Assembly (NCBI RefSeq): GCF_018343515.1
Contig: NZ_JAGYPD010000008.1
Location: 116,001-180,000, forward strand
Length of the DNA stretch: 64,000 nucleotides
DNA from: Bacillus sp. FJAT-50079
GTDB lineage: Bacteria > Bacillota > Bacilli > Bacillales > Bacillaceae_C
Direction of reading: 5' to 3'
A program made the translations under genes and the position numbers. Position 1 is the stretch's first letter; each line of letters opens with the position of its first letter. Below the pieces are notes generated by a model, which saw only the letters and a program-made list of their open reading frames with translations, was not told where the DNA came from and made no database searches. Below are positions 8,232 through 16,845 of this stretch, one piece after another.

Positions 8232-8873
8232 ATGAAAGAGGATATAACGCTTTCATATCAAAGAAAAGTTTTATCTAACAATATCCAAAGGTTTTTGGAT
8301 AAAAGAGGGATAACACAAACTGATATGGCTCGCGATATAGGTGTCGCTGAAACGACCGTCTCAAGTTGGATGTTAGGAAAAAGGTATCCGGGATTAAAAA
8401 GCCAACAGCGCTTGGCAGATTACTTTAATGTCAAACGTTCGGACCTAACTGAAGAGAGTTCTTTAAACCTAGTGGAAGTATCTCCACAAACAGTCAAAAT
8501 TCCGGTTCTAGGTGTTATCGCTTGTCATGATTCAATACTCGCTAAAGAAAACATAATAGACTACCGCTACGAATCTCCAGATGACTTACCGAGTGGAGCG
8601 CTTTACTACTTAGAGGCAAAGGGAGACAGCATGGAGCCGAAGATTCCAGACGGGTCTCTCGTCCTTATCCGTGAGCAATCAGAAGTTGAATCCGGGGAAA
8701 TCGCGGCTGTTCTAGTCAACCGCGATGAAGAAGCCAGCTTGAAGAAAGTAACAAGACAAGGAGGTATGGTTCTGCTGATGCCTCTCAATAGCAGTCATGA
8801 GCCAATTCTCATCACTGAAGACAATCCAGCCCTTATTATCGGGAAAGCAGTAGAAGTAAGGTACAGACTCTAA
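8232..8873 (+). CDS. CI/LexA-like repressor, HTH plus S24 peptidase
   Basis: A 213-residue repressor: HTH (~12-75, ITQTDMARDIGVAETTVSSW) and a C-terminal S24 self-cleavage domain (~88-213). The catalytic dyad is visible as Ser133 in GDSMEPKIPDGS and Lys171 in EEASLKKV. The cleavage region reads IPVLGVIACHD: Ala97-Cys98 are present, but the Gly expected after Cys (ACG in many relatives) is His99. Such proteins are normally inactivated by RecA-stimulated self-cleavage after DNA damage. With the altered scissile position this may be slow or lost. It is divergent from a Cro-like gene and ends at a terminator. No other phage genes are nearby, so it is probably an orphaned switch. Confidence 0.88.
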   Translation: MKEDITLSYQRKVLSNNIQRFLDKRGITQTDMARDIGVAETTVSSWMLGKRYPGLKSQQRLADYFNVKRSDLTEESSLNLVEVSPQTVKIPVLGVIACHDSILAKENIIDYRYESPDDLPSGALYYLEAKGDSMEPKIPDGSLVLIREQSEVESGEIAAVLVNRDEEASLKKVTRQGGMVLLMPLNSSHEPILITEDNPALIIGKAVEVRYRL

Positions 8874-8891
8874 TTCCAACGATTGTAATTA

Positions 8892-8930
8892 AAAAGAGCA
8901 GCATCCTCATTCGGATTGCCTGCTCTTTCT
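8892..8930 (+). terminator. Terminator after the S24 repressor
   Basis: AAAGAGCAG pairs with CTGCTCTTT across a short internal loop, 18 bases after the stop, followed by TCTAGT. The U tract is short, so efficiency is uncertain. Confidence 0.65.
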
Positions 8931-8954
8931 AGTATAAACGATGGAGGTGATAGG

Positions 8955-8987
8955 ATGAAAAAACGAATAGATACGTATTTGTATTAA
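8955..8987 (+). CDS. Ten-codon ORF with an ideal ribosome binding site
   Basis: MKKRIDTYLY then TAA. It is preceded at 8943 by GGAGGTGATAGG, almost a full complement of the 16S anti-Shine-Dalgarno, with normal spacing. It sits right after the S24 repressor's terminator. It may be a leader peptide, a small regulatory peptide or the intact 5' end of a gene whose remainder was deleted. Nothing after the stop continues it. No family was recognised. Confidence 0.3.
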   Translation: MKKRIDTYLY

Positions 8988-9149
8988 AAACTAAGCGTTA
9001 AATCATGATGACCTTTATATCGGTCTTCCGTCGGCGCTAATCGTATTAATTGAGAAGCATTAGGGGAACAATCTACTGAATATGACAGCTTTATAAAACA
9101 GCCTGCCAAAATGATTACATCATGCCGCCCGTAAAACCTCATCCACTTT

Positions 9150-12100
9150 TTATCTTTGCATATCTTCAAATATAATGACAATCCTCGTCCCTTCTCCCTC
9201 CTTACTTATTAATTGAAAGGATGAATTTTTTAGTAATTTTACTTTTTCAAATGGATTTTTAAACCCAATCCGCTGGCTGTGACCATGAAGAAGCTGCTCC
9301 TGTTTGTCTTTCGGTATCCCGCACCCATTATCTTCAATAATAACCGTTACTTTTCCGTTATCTTTTTGTATAGAGAGCATCAATGTGCCTCCGACACGTT
9401 TTTTAATCAATCCATGTTGGACTGCATTTTCTACTAATGGCTGAATGGTCATCGCTGGAATCATTGCTTGAATCGTTTCATCAATATCATAAATAATGTT
9501 TAATCGATTGCCAAATCGAAGTTTTTCAATCGCTAAATAAGACTCAACTAGCTCAATTTCTTCCTCTAATGGTATGATCGCTTGCTGTTTTTGAAAATCT
9601 AATTTAGAACGGAAATAAACGGATAAATGTTCTAATGCCTCGGGAACTTTCTTGGAGTTTTTAAAACTTAAACCGATAATCGTATTTAACGTATTATAAA
9701 GAAAATGAGGTGCAATTTGAGCATAATAATGGCTCATTTCATTTTGAACAGATCGTTGGACTGCTTCCGTCATCGCAAGCAGTGAGTGAATCCGAGAAAG
9801 AAATTCTTCTTGCAAGATTGGTTTCTGGATGACGTCATTCGCTCCACTCTGCAAGGATTGGATAATATCGTCTAAACGCCCTGATGAAGATAGAAGCAAT
9901 ATCGGTAACTCCGCTAAATGATATTCCTTTCGAATACTAATACTCAACTCTACACCTGATGTATGGGGCATATTTAATTCAATCACCGCTAGACTAATAT
10001 GTTCTTTTTTCAATATGTTTAAGGCTTCTTCACTTTTGACACATGCAATGACCGTAAATCCATCATTGTTTAAATACTTTGTGATTTTCGCAAGACTTTG
10101 CTCGTTAGCATCAACTAGCAATATTTTTCCTGAAGGGGTATCAGTTCCCTTCATATTCACTCTAACATCTGGTTGGATCTCATTCTCAGTCGGAATAGAA
10201 TCAAATATGTCATCTTCATAAACAGGTAAGGTAAAAATAAAGCGAGTGCCTCTTCCTAAGATTGATCTTGCCCAAATATCTCCCTCCATAAGCGTAATAA
10301 ATTTTTTTGCTATGCTTAAACCAAGACCTTTGCCCTCATCATTATTTTTATTTACGTGCGGAACTTGGTAAAACGTATCAAATATTCGCTCTAAATATTG
10401 ATTTTCGATTCCTATCCCTGTGTCATCAATGGAGAAATGTACCTTGTTTCTTACCAGTTCTGCCGATACAATTATTTTTCCAGCCGCTGTATATTTGATT
10501 GCATTTTGTAGCAAGTTTAATATTACTTGCTTTAAGCTCTTTTCATCAGCCGTTACATAAGGCATATTTAAGGGAATGCGGTTTTCAATTGAAACCTTAT
10601 CTGGAATCAATATAGACAGTTCTTCTATCATTTCATTTACTACTCGCAAATTTACAGGCTCTAACTTTAAGCTTAATTGGTTAGCATCTGATCCCGCATG
10701 AAACAAATCATCTGCTAGGTGCGCCAATTTCTTTCCATTATTATTAACGGAAAATACAATCTCTTGTTGCCCTTTCTTTAATGGTCCCACCCTTCCTTCC
10801 ATCAACGTACTTGTTGCATGAATGATCCCTTTAACTGGAGACCTTAATTCTTCAGATGTTTTTCTTAAAAAGTCATCTTTTAATTGTTCTTGAACCAATA
10901 ATTCTTTAGATAGATCATCCACTTTTTTATATGCAAGTTGACGCCTGAAGCCAATGAAAATGGAAAGACTAAGACTCATTAGTAAAAATAATAGTATTGG
11001 AATTTGACCAACATCAACTTCAAGCAGCAATTCAATTCCTAATCCGAGTCCATAACAAGTAAAACAGACTGTGGCAACTAGTATATATTCAGCACCTTCT
11101 AGTTTGCCAATAAATGAACGAATGAGAATCATTAAAATATATAGATAGACCAATGCTAATGAACCGACAACCAAAATATGCATGAATTGTATCGATATAA
11201 GACTATAACCAGACGGCTTAGGAAAGCCAAAATAGATAGCTAAAACACCTAACATAACACTAAAGAATTTTGTTAATTTTGGATTAGAGTATTGCCTAAA
11301 CATATCTTTAATAAATAGTAAAAAGAACAGAACGGAAAGATAAATAAAGGATAATTGAATGCTATGCAAGATATTGTTTGGAACTTCGGGATAAAACAAA
11401 TAAATAAGCTTTTCATTTTGTGTAGATACATATCCGCCCTGCACCAAACAAAAGATAGCGAAATAAAGTTCATTCCATTCTTTTCTAGACTGAATATAAT
11501 GAAAGAAAAAAATGACTGCCAATAAAAAATATCCGCCAACGATAAAACCATCTACTAGTAAGTTTTTATGGTGTATCCTTGTTATTTGATCGGCTTCACC
11601 AAAAATAATTGGTTTAACAATCCCCCCGTTTGGCACATATTTTTTATTCGCAACTTGAATGATGATTTCTATTTTTTTATCTGCACTATCACTAGTTGCT
11701 ACATATTTGCCTTCACGATATGCATATTCTTGTTCCGTTTCCGATGGTGTTCCTTTTCCCCCCACCTCTATTCCATTCATGAAAACTTTACTTGCATGCC
11801 GAATGGAATGAACTTTTATACTATATCTTTCATCCTTTGGCAATTGAATCGTCACTCGGTATGTGCCGACCTCAATGTTGTTTTGATTTGAAGTAAAATG
11901 ACTGTCCCATGTAGCCGGAACCTGTATGTATTCTTTACTATATAGATCAGTATTAAAGATTTCGGGATCAAGTAACTCGTCTTGATAAAATTCCCATTCA
12001 CCATTTAGCTGAATCACGCTGTTTTCTTCAGTGCTCCGGTCTTGTAAGTTAAGCACCCCATTTTCTACATACGGCTGATTTTTCCAACTAACAAAAGCTC

Positions 12101-12170
12101 CCTTAGTGAAACTAAGCAGGATAACAAAAAAAATAGATATTAATAGAATAATTGATATTTTCCGCCTCAT
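9150..12170 (-). CDS. Large hybrid sensor: 7TM-DISM, degenerate kinase, receiver, LytS-type kinase
   Basis: A 1006-residue membrane sensor. Order: TM1 (~5-25), an extracellular jelly-roll 7TMR-DISM region (~40-200), seven TM helices (~205-405), a HisKA-like segment with SEELRSPVKG, an HATPase domain (NLLQNAIKYT, DDTGIGIE, GKGLGLSIAK), a receiver-like domain (~690-800), then a second, LytS/YesM-type kinase with APHFLYNTLNTIIG and its own HATPase (PLVENAVQHG). The first phosphoacceptor is Glu instead of His (SEELR for SHELR), and the receiver has Glu where Asp is expected (VIELNMP). The last His looks intact. So signal output probably runs from the C-terminal kinase. It is divergent from the SARP-like regulator at 12308, its likely partner. 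The ATG follows AAAAGGAGAC. Confidence 0.9.
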   Translation of the reverse strand: MRRKISIILLISIFFVILLSFTKGAFVSWKNQPYVENGVLNLQDRSTEENSVIQLNGEWEFYQDELLDPEIFNTDLYSKEYIQVPATWDSHFTSNQNNIEVGTYRVTIQLPKDERYSIKVHSIRHASKVFMNGIEVGGKGTPSETEQEYAYREGKYVATSDSADKKIEIIIQVANKKYVPNGGIVKPIIFGEADQITRIHHKNLLVDGFIVGGYFLLAVIFFFHYIQSRKEWNELYFAIFCLVQGGYVSTQNEKLIYLFYPEVPNNILHSIQLSFIYLSVLFFLLFIKDMFRQYSNPKLTKFFSVMLGVLAIYFGFPKPSGYSLISIQFMHILVVGSLALVYLYILMILIRSFIGKLEGAEYILVATVCFTCYGLGLGIELLLEVDVGQIPILLFLLMSLSLSIFIGFRRQLAYKKVDDLSKELLVQEQLKDDFLRKTSEELRSPVKGIIHATSTLMEGRVGPLKKGQQEIVFSVNNNGKKLAHLADDLFHAGSDANQLSLKLEPVNLRVVNEMIEELSILIPDKVSIENRIPLNMPYVTADEKSLKQVILNLLQNAIKYTAAGKIIVSAELVRNKVHFSIDDTGIGIENQYLERIFDTFYQVPHVNKNNDEGKGLGLSIAKKFITLMEGDIWARSILGRGTRFIFTLPVYEDDIFDSIPTENEIQPDVRVNMKGTDTPSGKILLVDANEQSLAKITKYLNNDGFTVIACVKSEEALNILKKEHISLAVIELNMPHTSGVELSISIRKEYHLAELPILLLSSSGRLDDIIQSLQSGANDVIQKPILQEEFLSRIHSLLAMTEAVQRSVQNEMSHYYAQIAPHFLYNTLNTIIGLSFKNSKKVPEALEHLSVYFRSKLDFQKQQAIIPLEEEIELVESYLAIEKLRFGNRLNIIYDIDETIQAMIPAMTIQPLVENAVQHGLIKKRVGGTLMLSIQKDNGKVTVIIEDNGCGIPKDKQEQLLHGHSQRIGFKNPFEKVKLLKNSSFQLISKEGEGTRIVIIFEDMQR

Positions 12171-12307
12171 GATGTCTCCTTTTAAAACAGTTATAACCTT
12201 TCTTAAATTTTTATATTAAAGAAAAAACTTTTACAGTTGTTGTATAATAATTATGAGATTTCTATTTTCTTACATATTATTCAAAATAAGAAAAAGGATG
12301 AATTTCT

Positions 12308-13423
12308 ATGATTCGGGCAATTATTGTTGATGACGAAGAGCTATCACTTATTTCTTTGAAAAAAAAGTTACAAGCTTTTCCTAACATTCAAGTTGTAAAA
12401 TCCTATACAAACCAGAATCAGATCCTCGATGATCTAAAAATGGAGACAATTGACGTCGCTTTTTTGGATATTCATATGATGGAGTTAAATGGGCTAGAGT
12501 TAGCAGAAGCGATACATTCTATCCAATCCTCAATCCATATTGTCTTTGTTACAGCACATTCCGAGTATGCTTTACAAGCCTTTGAAGTCGATTCAATTGA
12601 TTATTTATTAAAACCCGTTACATCAAGAAGACTGCAGAAAACAATGCATCGATTGGCTAAACTGATGGAAAAGTCACCAGCTCCTATACCTGAAGGCCCT
12701 TTGACCAAACCTCTTGTTGTTAACTGTTTTGGTGAATTTCAAGTATTTCATGATCGCCAGTTGCTTCATTTTAAGACGGCGAAGGTTAAAGAGTTATTTG
12801 CATTCTTATTAATGCATTTGAATCACTATATTCATCGAGATATTATTATCGAAAGTTTGTGGCCTGAACAAGAATATAAAAGGGCAAAAATAAATTTACA
12901 TACTTGCCTCTCTCATTTACGAAAAACCTTGAACAACATTGGCTATGAAAATTGTATTACGTTTTCAAATCAAAGTTACTCTCTATCATTAGATCCAATC
13001 GATTGTGATGTAATAACATTTGACGTAGCGCAGCAAAAACTCATTATGCTAGATGAAGCAAATATAGACTTAGCAATAGAAACGATTCAACGATACAAGG
13101 GGCCCTATATGGCGATAAATAATTATGATTGGGCTTTTAATATAACCCAAGAATACGAAGATAAGACGATAGAACTCTTGGATAAAGTGATTCAGTATTT
13201 CCTTCTAATAGACCAGACAAAAGCGCTCTATTATCTCCAATTCCAACGAAAATTAGCTCCCTACCTAGATGAAAATATTCGGCTTAGTCTGCAATTACTT
13301 TTACAGCAAGGGAAGCGTACTGAGGCAATAAAACTATATCAAGAATATAAAAATATGCTACGTGCTGACTTAGGAATCGAGCCGAACCTCGATTTGACTA
13401 AATTGTACGATGAAATTTTCTGA
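12308..13423 (+). CDS. Response regulator with SARP-like DNA-binding and BTAD domains
   Basis: A 371-residue protein: receiver (1-~120, phosphoacceptor Asp54 in AFLDIHM, Lys in LLKPVTS), an OmpR-type winged helix (~135-220, KTAKVKELFAFLLMH), then a bacterial transcriptional activation domain of TPR-like helices (~230-371, ending ADLGIEPNLDLTKLYDEIF). This is the SARP layout fused to a receiver. It is divergent from the 1006-residue kinase with 137 bases between the starts, so the two form a two-component system. Target genes are unknown, and its own divergent promoter region is the first candidate. A TTTCTATG context precedes the ATG, with AAAAAGGATG as the binding site. Confidence 0.9.
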   Translation: MIRAIIVDDEELSLISLKKKLQAFPNIQVVKSYTNQNQILDDLKMETIDVAFLDIHMMELNGLELAEAIHSIQSSIHIVFVTAHSEYALQAFEVDSIDYLLKPVTSRRLQKTMHRLAKLMEKSPAPIPEGPLTKPLVVNCFGEFQVFHDRQLLHFKTAKVKELFAFLLMHLNHYIHRDIIIESLWPEQEYKRAKINLHTCLSHLRKTLNNIGYENCITFSNQSYSLSLDPIDCDVITFDVAQQKLIMLDEANIDLAIETIQRYKGPYMAINNYDWAFNITQEYEDKTIELLDKVIQYFLLIDQTKALYYLQFQRKLAPYLDENIRLSLQLLLQQGKRTEAIKLYQEYKNMLRADLGIEPNLDLTKLYDEIF

Positions 13424-13432
13424 GCATGAAAT

Positions 13433-13476
13433 GATGAAACTTTTTCCGAAAGGAAGTTTGCGGAAAAAGTTTCATC
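13433..13476. terminator. Perfect 16-bp hairpin between convergent genes
   Basis: GATGAAACTTTTTCCG at 13433-13448 is perfectly repeated in inverted form at 13461-13476. It lies between the stop of the SARP-like regulator and the stop of the convergent SinI gene. There is no clean U tract on either side, so it may act as a weak bidirectional terminator or as a 3' stabiliser. Confidence 0.6.
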
Positions 13477-13479
13477 TAT

Positions 13480-13662
13480 CTATCCCGATTTTTCCTGATT
13501 AAGAAATGCCCTAATTTCCTCAATAGTTAATCCGATCTGTTTAGCTTCTAAGATTAGTAACATCCATTCACGATCAACATTTTTCACTCCTTTTACCACA
13601 TTACCTCCTCCAATGATTGCTAGTTTGTTAAACGTTAATGCCATTTTTTCTTTATTAGCCAA
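13480..13662 (-). CDS. SinI-domain anti-repressor-like protein
   Basis: A 60-residue protein whose last 35 residues fit the SinI dimerisation helix-hook: VDREWMLLILEAKQIGLTIEEIRAFL. In B. subtilis SinI binds the biofilm repressor SinR through this segment and frees its operators. No SinR gene is adjacent, so the partner would be encoded elsewhere. The N-terminal part (FNKLAIIGGGNVVKGVK) is not part of the known domain. The frame starts at a TTG with GAGAAAG upstream. An ATG six codons later (13644) is the alternative and has a poor binding site. It follows the GGDEF gene by 41 bases on the same strand. Confidence 0.75.
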   Translation of the reverse strand: MANKEKMALTFNKLAIIGGGNVVKGVKNVDREWMLLILEAKQIGLTIEEIRAFLNQEKSG

Positions 13663-13703
13663 TAAATAACTTTCTCACAATTGTTGCTTCACCTGCTGTT
13701 CGT

Positions 13704-14579
13704 TTACAACTGAATGAAACTTGTTCGTGTTTTTTTATTTTCGTACATTGACCTATCTGTACTTTCAAGTAGCGTATATTCCGAACTTCCATGATCAGGG
13801 AAAATACTAATTCCAATACTTATGTTGATGTTGATTCGATGATTTTTAATATAATAAGGATGTGCACATTGCTGCTGTATCATATAGAAAACATTCTTTA
13901 CCTCTGCTATATCTTCTACTATCATTAAAAACTCATCGCCACTTTTTCTAAAAATATATGAGTTATTTTCCATTGACTTTGTTAAGTCACATCCAAATTC
14001 CTTCAACAGTTGATCACCAACTAAATGTCCAAACGTATCGTTAATTTCTTTAAAATGATCTATATCAATAAATAATAGAGCAAATTTAGTGGCTTGCTGT
14101 TTGTTTTTTTCTATAAGCATTTGGAGCACTTCTCGAAACTTTCTATAATTAGGAAGCCCAGTTAGTTCATCCGTATACGCCATTTCAATTAATCTTTCAT
14201 TATTCAATGGAGTAATAAGAAAAAGGTAGTTAGTAGATTCCTCTGATGGTGTATTCCAGGGGAAAACGCGTACATTCGAATCAATCGTCTGATTTGCTTT
14301 ATTTTTTATCATTATTTGGCCTGACCAATAGCAATAATCATGTAATTTTATTGTTAATTGTTCTAGAAATTTTACCGTATTATTTACATTGATCAGCTCG
14401 CCGATCGTTACATTTTCTAAATCCTTTAAAGAATAATTTAATGAACGTAAAAATTTTTTATTTGCTTTTATAATTTCCCCACTTTGATTTACTAAAATTG
14501 CGATAAAAGCTTCTAGCAAAATAGGCGTTAAATGGATAAACTCATTACTTCGCATGAGTGTTATCTTTTTATTTCCCAA
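13704..14579 (-). CDS. PAS-GGDEF diguanylate cyclase
   Basis: A 291-residue cytosolic protein: an N-terminal PAS-like segment (~12-125, LLEAFIAILVNQSGEIIKA) and a GGDEF domain (~130-285). The active-site signature reads KSGDEFLMI (SGDEF, an accepted variant), and the Mg/substrate motif LLFIDIDHFKEINDT is intact. So it probably makes c-di-GMP. No I-site RxxD was noted before the signature. The TTG start at 14579 is supported by AAAAGGAGGGG ten bases upstream. It is adjacent to the SinI-domain gene, and both kinds of protein act on motility/biofilm decisions in Bacillus, so joint expression is plausible. Confidence 0.85.
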   Translation of the reverse strand: MGNKKITLMRSNEFIHLTPILLEAFIAILVNQSGEIIKANKKFLRSLNYSLKDLENVTIGELINVNNTVKFLEQLTIKLHDYCYWSGQIMIKNKANQTIDSNVRVFPWNTPSEESTNYLFLITPLNNERLIEMAYTDELTGLPNYRKFREVLQMLIEKNKQQATKFALLFIDIDHFKEINDTFGHLVGDQLLKEFGCDLTKSMENNSYIFRKSGDEFLMIVEDIAEVKNVFYMIQQQCAHPYYIKNHRININISIGISIFPDHGSSEYTLLESTDRSMYENKKTRTSFIQL

Positions 14580-14708
14580 AAGAAATTTCCCCTCCTTTTA
14601 ACCTCTCGTTCTCGATATTGTAAAAATGTGTATATTACGTATCTTATACTGAGAAACTTACAAAACACTTAAACTTTCTTATTCAGATTTATTGCCCTCT
14701 CGTAGCAT

Positions 14709-15596
14709 TTAGCTCGTATGCTCCCTTAACCATGATTTTAAATATTCAATGAATTTCTTCGTAGCCGGGGCGATCGTTTTAAAAGATGTAGCCGCAATAC
14801 CGATTGTGCGATAATTATCTCCTTCTAACTCAACAATTCGAATGTTGGCTGAAACCCTATGTAAAACCATTTCAGGAAGGATGCTAATTCCCATTCCGTT
14901 CTCAACCATTGAAATAATGGCTTGATCATCTGAAAGCTCATATTTTATATTAGGAACAATATTGTTTTCTGTTAATATTCGTTTTAAATCATTATCGCTT
15001 CCTTTTTTCGATTTGATTAAAGGTTCCTCTTTGATCATTTCAAAGCTAATTTTCTTTTGCTTAGCAAGCGGGTGTCCTTCTGAGAAGAGGCAAAGCATTT
15101 TATCTTCTTTTAAAGGAATCATTTCAAAACGTTGCGTGGTTGGCAAAGATACAAAACCAAAATCAACTAAACCAGTTGATATCCAATGCTCAACATCATC
15201 ATAATCCCCTTCCATCAGTTTGATTTCAATTGATGGATGATTTTCATTAAATATTTTCATAATTTCAGGAAGCCAATGAATGGACACGCTCGAAATCGTT
15301 CCTATTCGCACTGTTCCTATTTCCAAACCATTAATATAAGCAATTTCTTGAAGCATTTCTTCGTTCCATCTTAAAATTTCACGTATATACGTTAAGACGC
15401 GCTCCCCATTGCTTGTCAGATGGATTCCTGAACGTCCACGATTAAGAATCGTAAATCCCCATTCTGATTCAATGCTTGAAATAGCATGACTTACGGCAGA
15501 TTGGGTCAAACCTAGTGTTTCCCCCGCTTTCGTGAGGCTCCCTAATTCCACAACTGTATTAAATATCTCAAACTTAGCAAGTGACAGTTTGATCAC
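14709..15596 (-). CDS. LysR-family transcriptional regulator
   Basis: A 295-residue LysR protein: winged HTH at ~5-65 (LGSLTKAGETLGLTQSAVSHAI) and a two-lobed periplasmic-binding-like effector domain (~90-290). It is divergent from the DMT transporter at 15710 with 113 bases between, so the transporter is its probable target. The frame opens at a GTG (15596) with AAAGGGA immediately before it, an unusually short spacing. A CTG three codons in would have better spacing. The protein length matches the family either way. The effector is unknown. Confidence 0.88.
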   Translation of the reverse strand: MIKLSLAKFEIFNTVVELGSLTKAGETLGLTQSAVSHAISSIESEWGFTILNRGRSGIHLTSNGERVLTYIREILRWNEEMLQEIAYINGLEIGTVRIGTISSVSIHWLPEIMKIFNENHPSIEIKLMEGDYDDVEHWISTGLVDFGFVSLPTTQRFEMIPLKEDKMLCLFSEGHPLAKQKKISFEMIKEEPLIKSKKGSDNDLKRILTENNIVPNIKYELSDDQAIISMVENGMGISILPEMVLHRVSANIRIVELEGDNYRTIGIAATSFKTIAPATKKFIEYLKSWLREHTS

Positions 15597-15709
15597 TCCC
15601 TTTACATTAATTTATTTCATGTTAACCCTTAAAAACATTCATTTTTCTTATTCTAATTCTACAACTATAATAAATACTAATCAATTTGTGAAAGGCTAGG
15701 TGATAAGTT

Positions 15710-16654
15710 GTGAATGGAAATAAGGCTTTAAGATTCGTAAAAAGAGAAAAGACTGGATTGAATCATCAATCAAAGGCGAATTTCACTATGATTGTAGTTA
15801 CCATGTTTTGGGGTGCATCCTATTTATTTACGAAGGTAGGTCTTGATTCAATTCAAGGATTCAACTTGGTCGCATTACGTTTTTGCATCGCATTTATTAT
15901 TGCTGGTGCCTTGTTTTACAAGCGCCTCTTACATATCGACTTCCAATTAGTCAAACGCGGATTTATATTGGGAACCATTTTGTTTTTAGCCATTTCCGTT
16001 GTCACGATTGGAGTGCAATCCACGTCCGTCTCAAATGCGGGATTTCTATTTAGTCTTGCAGTCGTATTTGTCCCCCTGTTACTAGCAATCTTTTTTAGAA
16101 AAAAGACAGATCGACGAACAGTCCTTGGCATAGGCTTCGCGATAGTAGGCATAGCCCTATTAACGTTAAATCATCATGGATTGAAGATTAGTTTAGGGGA
16201 TCTTCTCATCATTTTTGGAGCATTATTTTACGCCATTTATATTATTGTTACGGATAAATTAACGAAAAATGTAGATTCGATTACTCTTGGGATTTTACAA
16301 CTCGGCTTTACTGGGGCATGGGGACTTTTGCTTTCATTATTATTTGAAGAAACACATCTTCCTAACACAACCGAATCATGGTTGTCTATTTTGGCATTAA
16401 GCATACTATGCAGCGCGTTTGGTTTTATTGGCCAAACCGTCGCCCAAAAATATACGACACCTACACATACAGGTCTTATCTTCTCATTAGAGCCTGTTTT
16501 CGCGGCGTTATTTGCTTTTATTTTCTTAGGGGAATTACTTCCAGTAAAAGGTTACTTAGGTGCCAGTCTTGTCTTAATGGGGATCTTGGCTACTAAAATC
16601 GATTTTAACAAGTTCATCCTGAGAAAAGAATTAAGCGAACAACTGAAAAGTTAA
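15710..16654 (+). CDS. EamA/DMT-superfamily permease
   Basis: A 314-residue membrane protein with ten predicted TM helices in two EamA repeats (first begins TMIVVTMFWGASYLFTKVG, second LGDLLIIFGALFYAIYIIV). It carries the usual family positions (SLEPVFAALFAFIFLGE near the end). Such proteins export amino acids or metabolites. The substrate cannot be inferred. The GTG start has AGGTGAT seven bases upstream. It is divergently paired with the LysR regulator, a common arrangement for effector-controlled exporters. Confidence 0.88.
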   Translation: MNGNKALRFVKREKTGLNHQSKANFTMIVVTMFWGASYLFTKVGLDSIQGFNLVALRFCIAFIIAGALFYKRLLHIDFQLVKRGFILGTILFLAISVVTIGVQSTSVSNAGFLFSLAVVFVPLLLAIFFRKKTDRRTVLGIGFAIVGIALLTLNHHGLKISLGDLLIIFGALFYAIYIIVTDKLTKNVDSITLGILQLGFTGAWGLLLSLLFEETHLPNTTESWLSILALSILCSAFGFIGQTVAQKYTTPTHTGLIFSLEPVFAALFAFIFLGELLPVKGYLGASLVLMGILATKIDFNKFILRKELSEQLKS

Positions 16655-16845
16655 AAGCCTAAGCTTATAGTACTGTCAGCTATCATAAACAAAAAATATG
16701 CAAATCTACTTAAAGGTCATTCCCCTTTATTTGGTCAATACCGAAAAGACTGTGAACTTAACGCAAAACAAATTTTATATCTGAACCAGTTATGATACAC
16801 TACTTTCAGAGATTGTATATTACTAATAATGGAGCGTATGTAACA

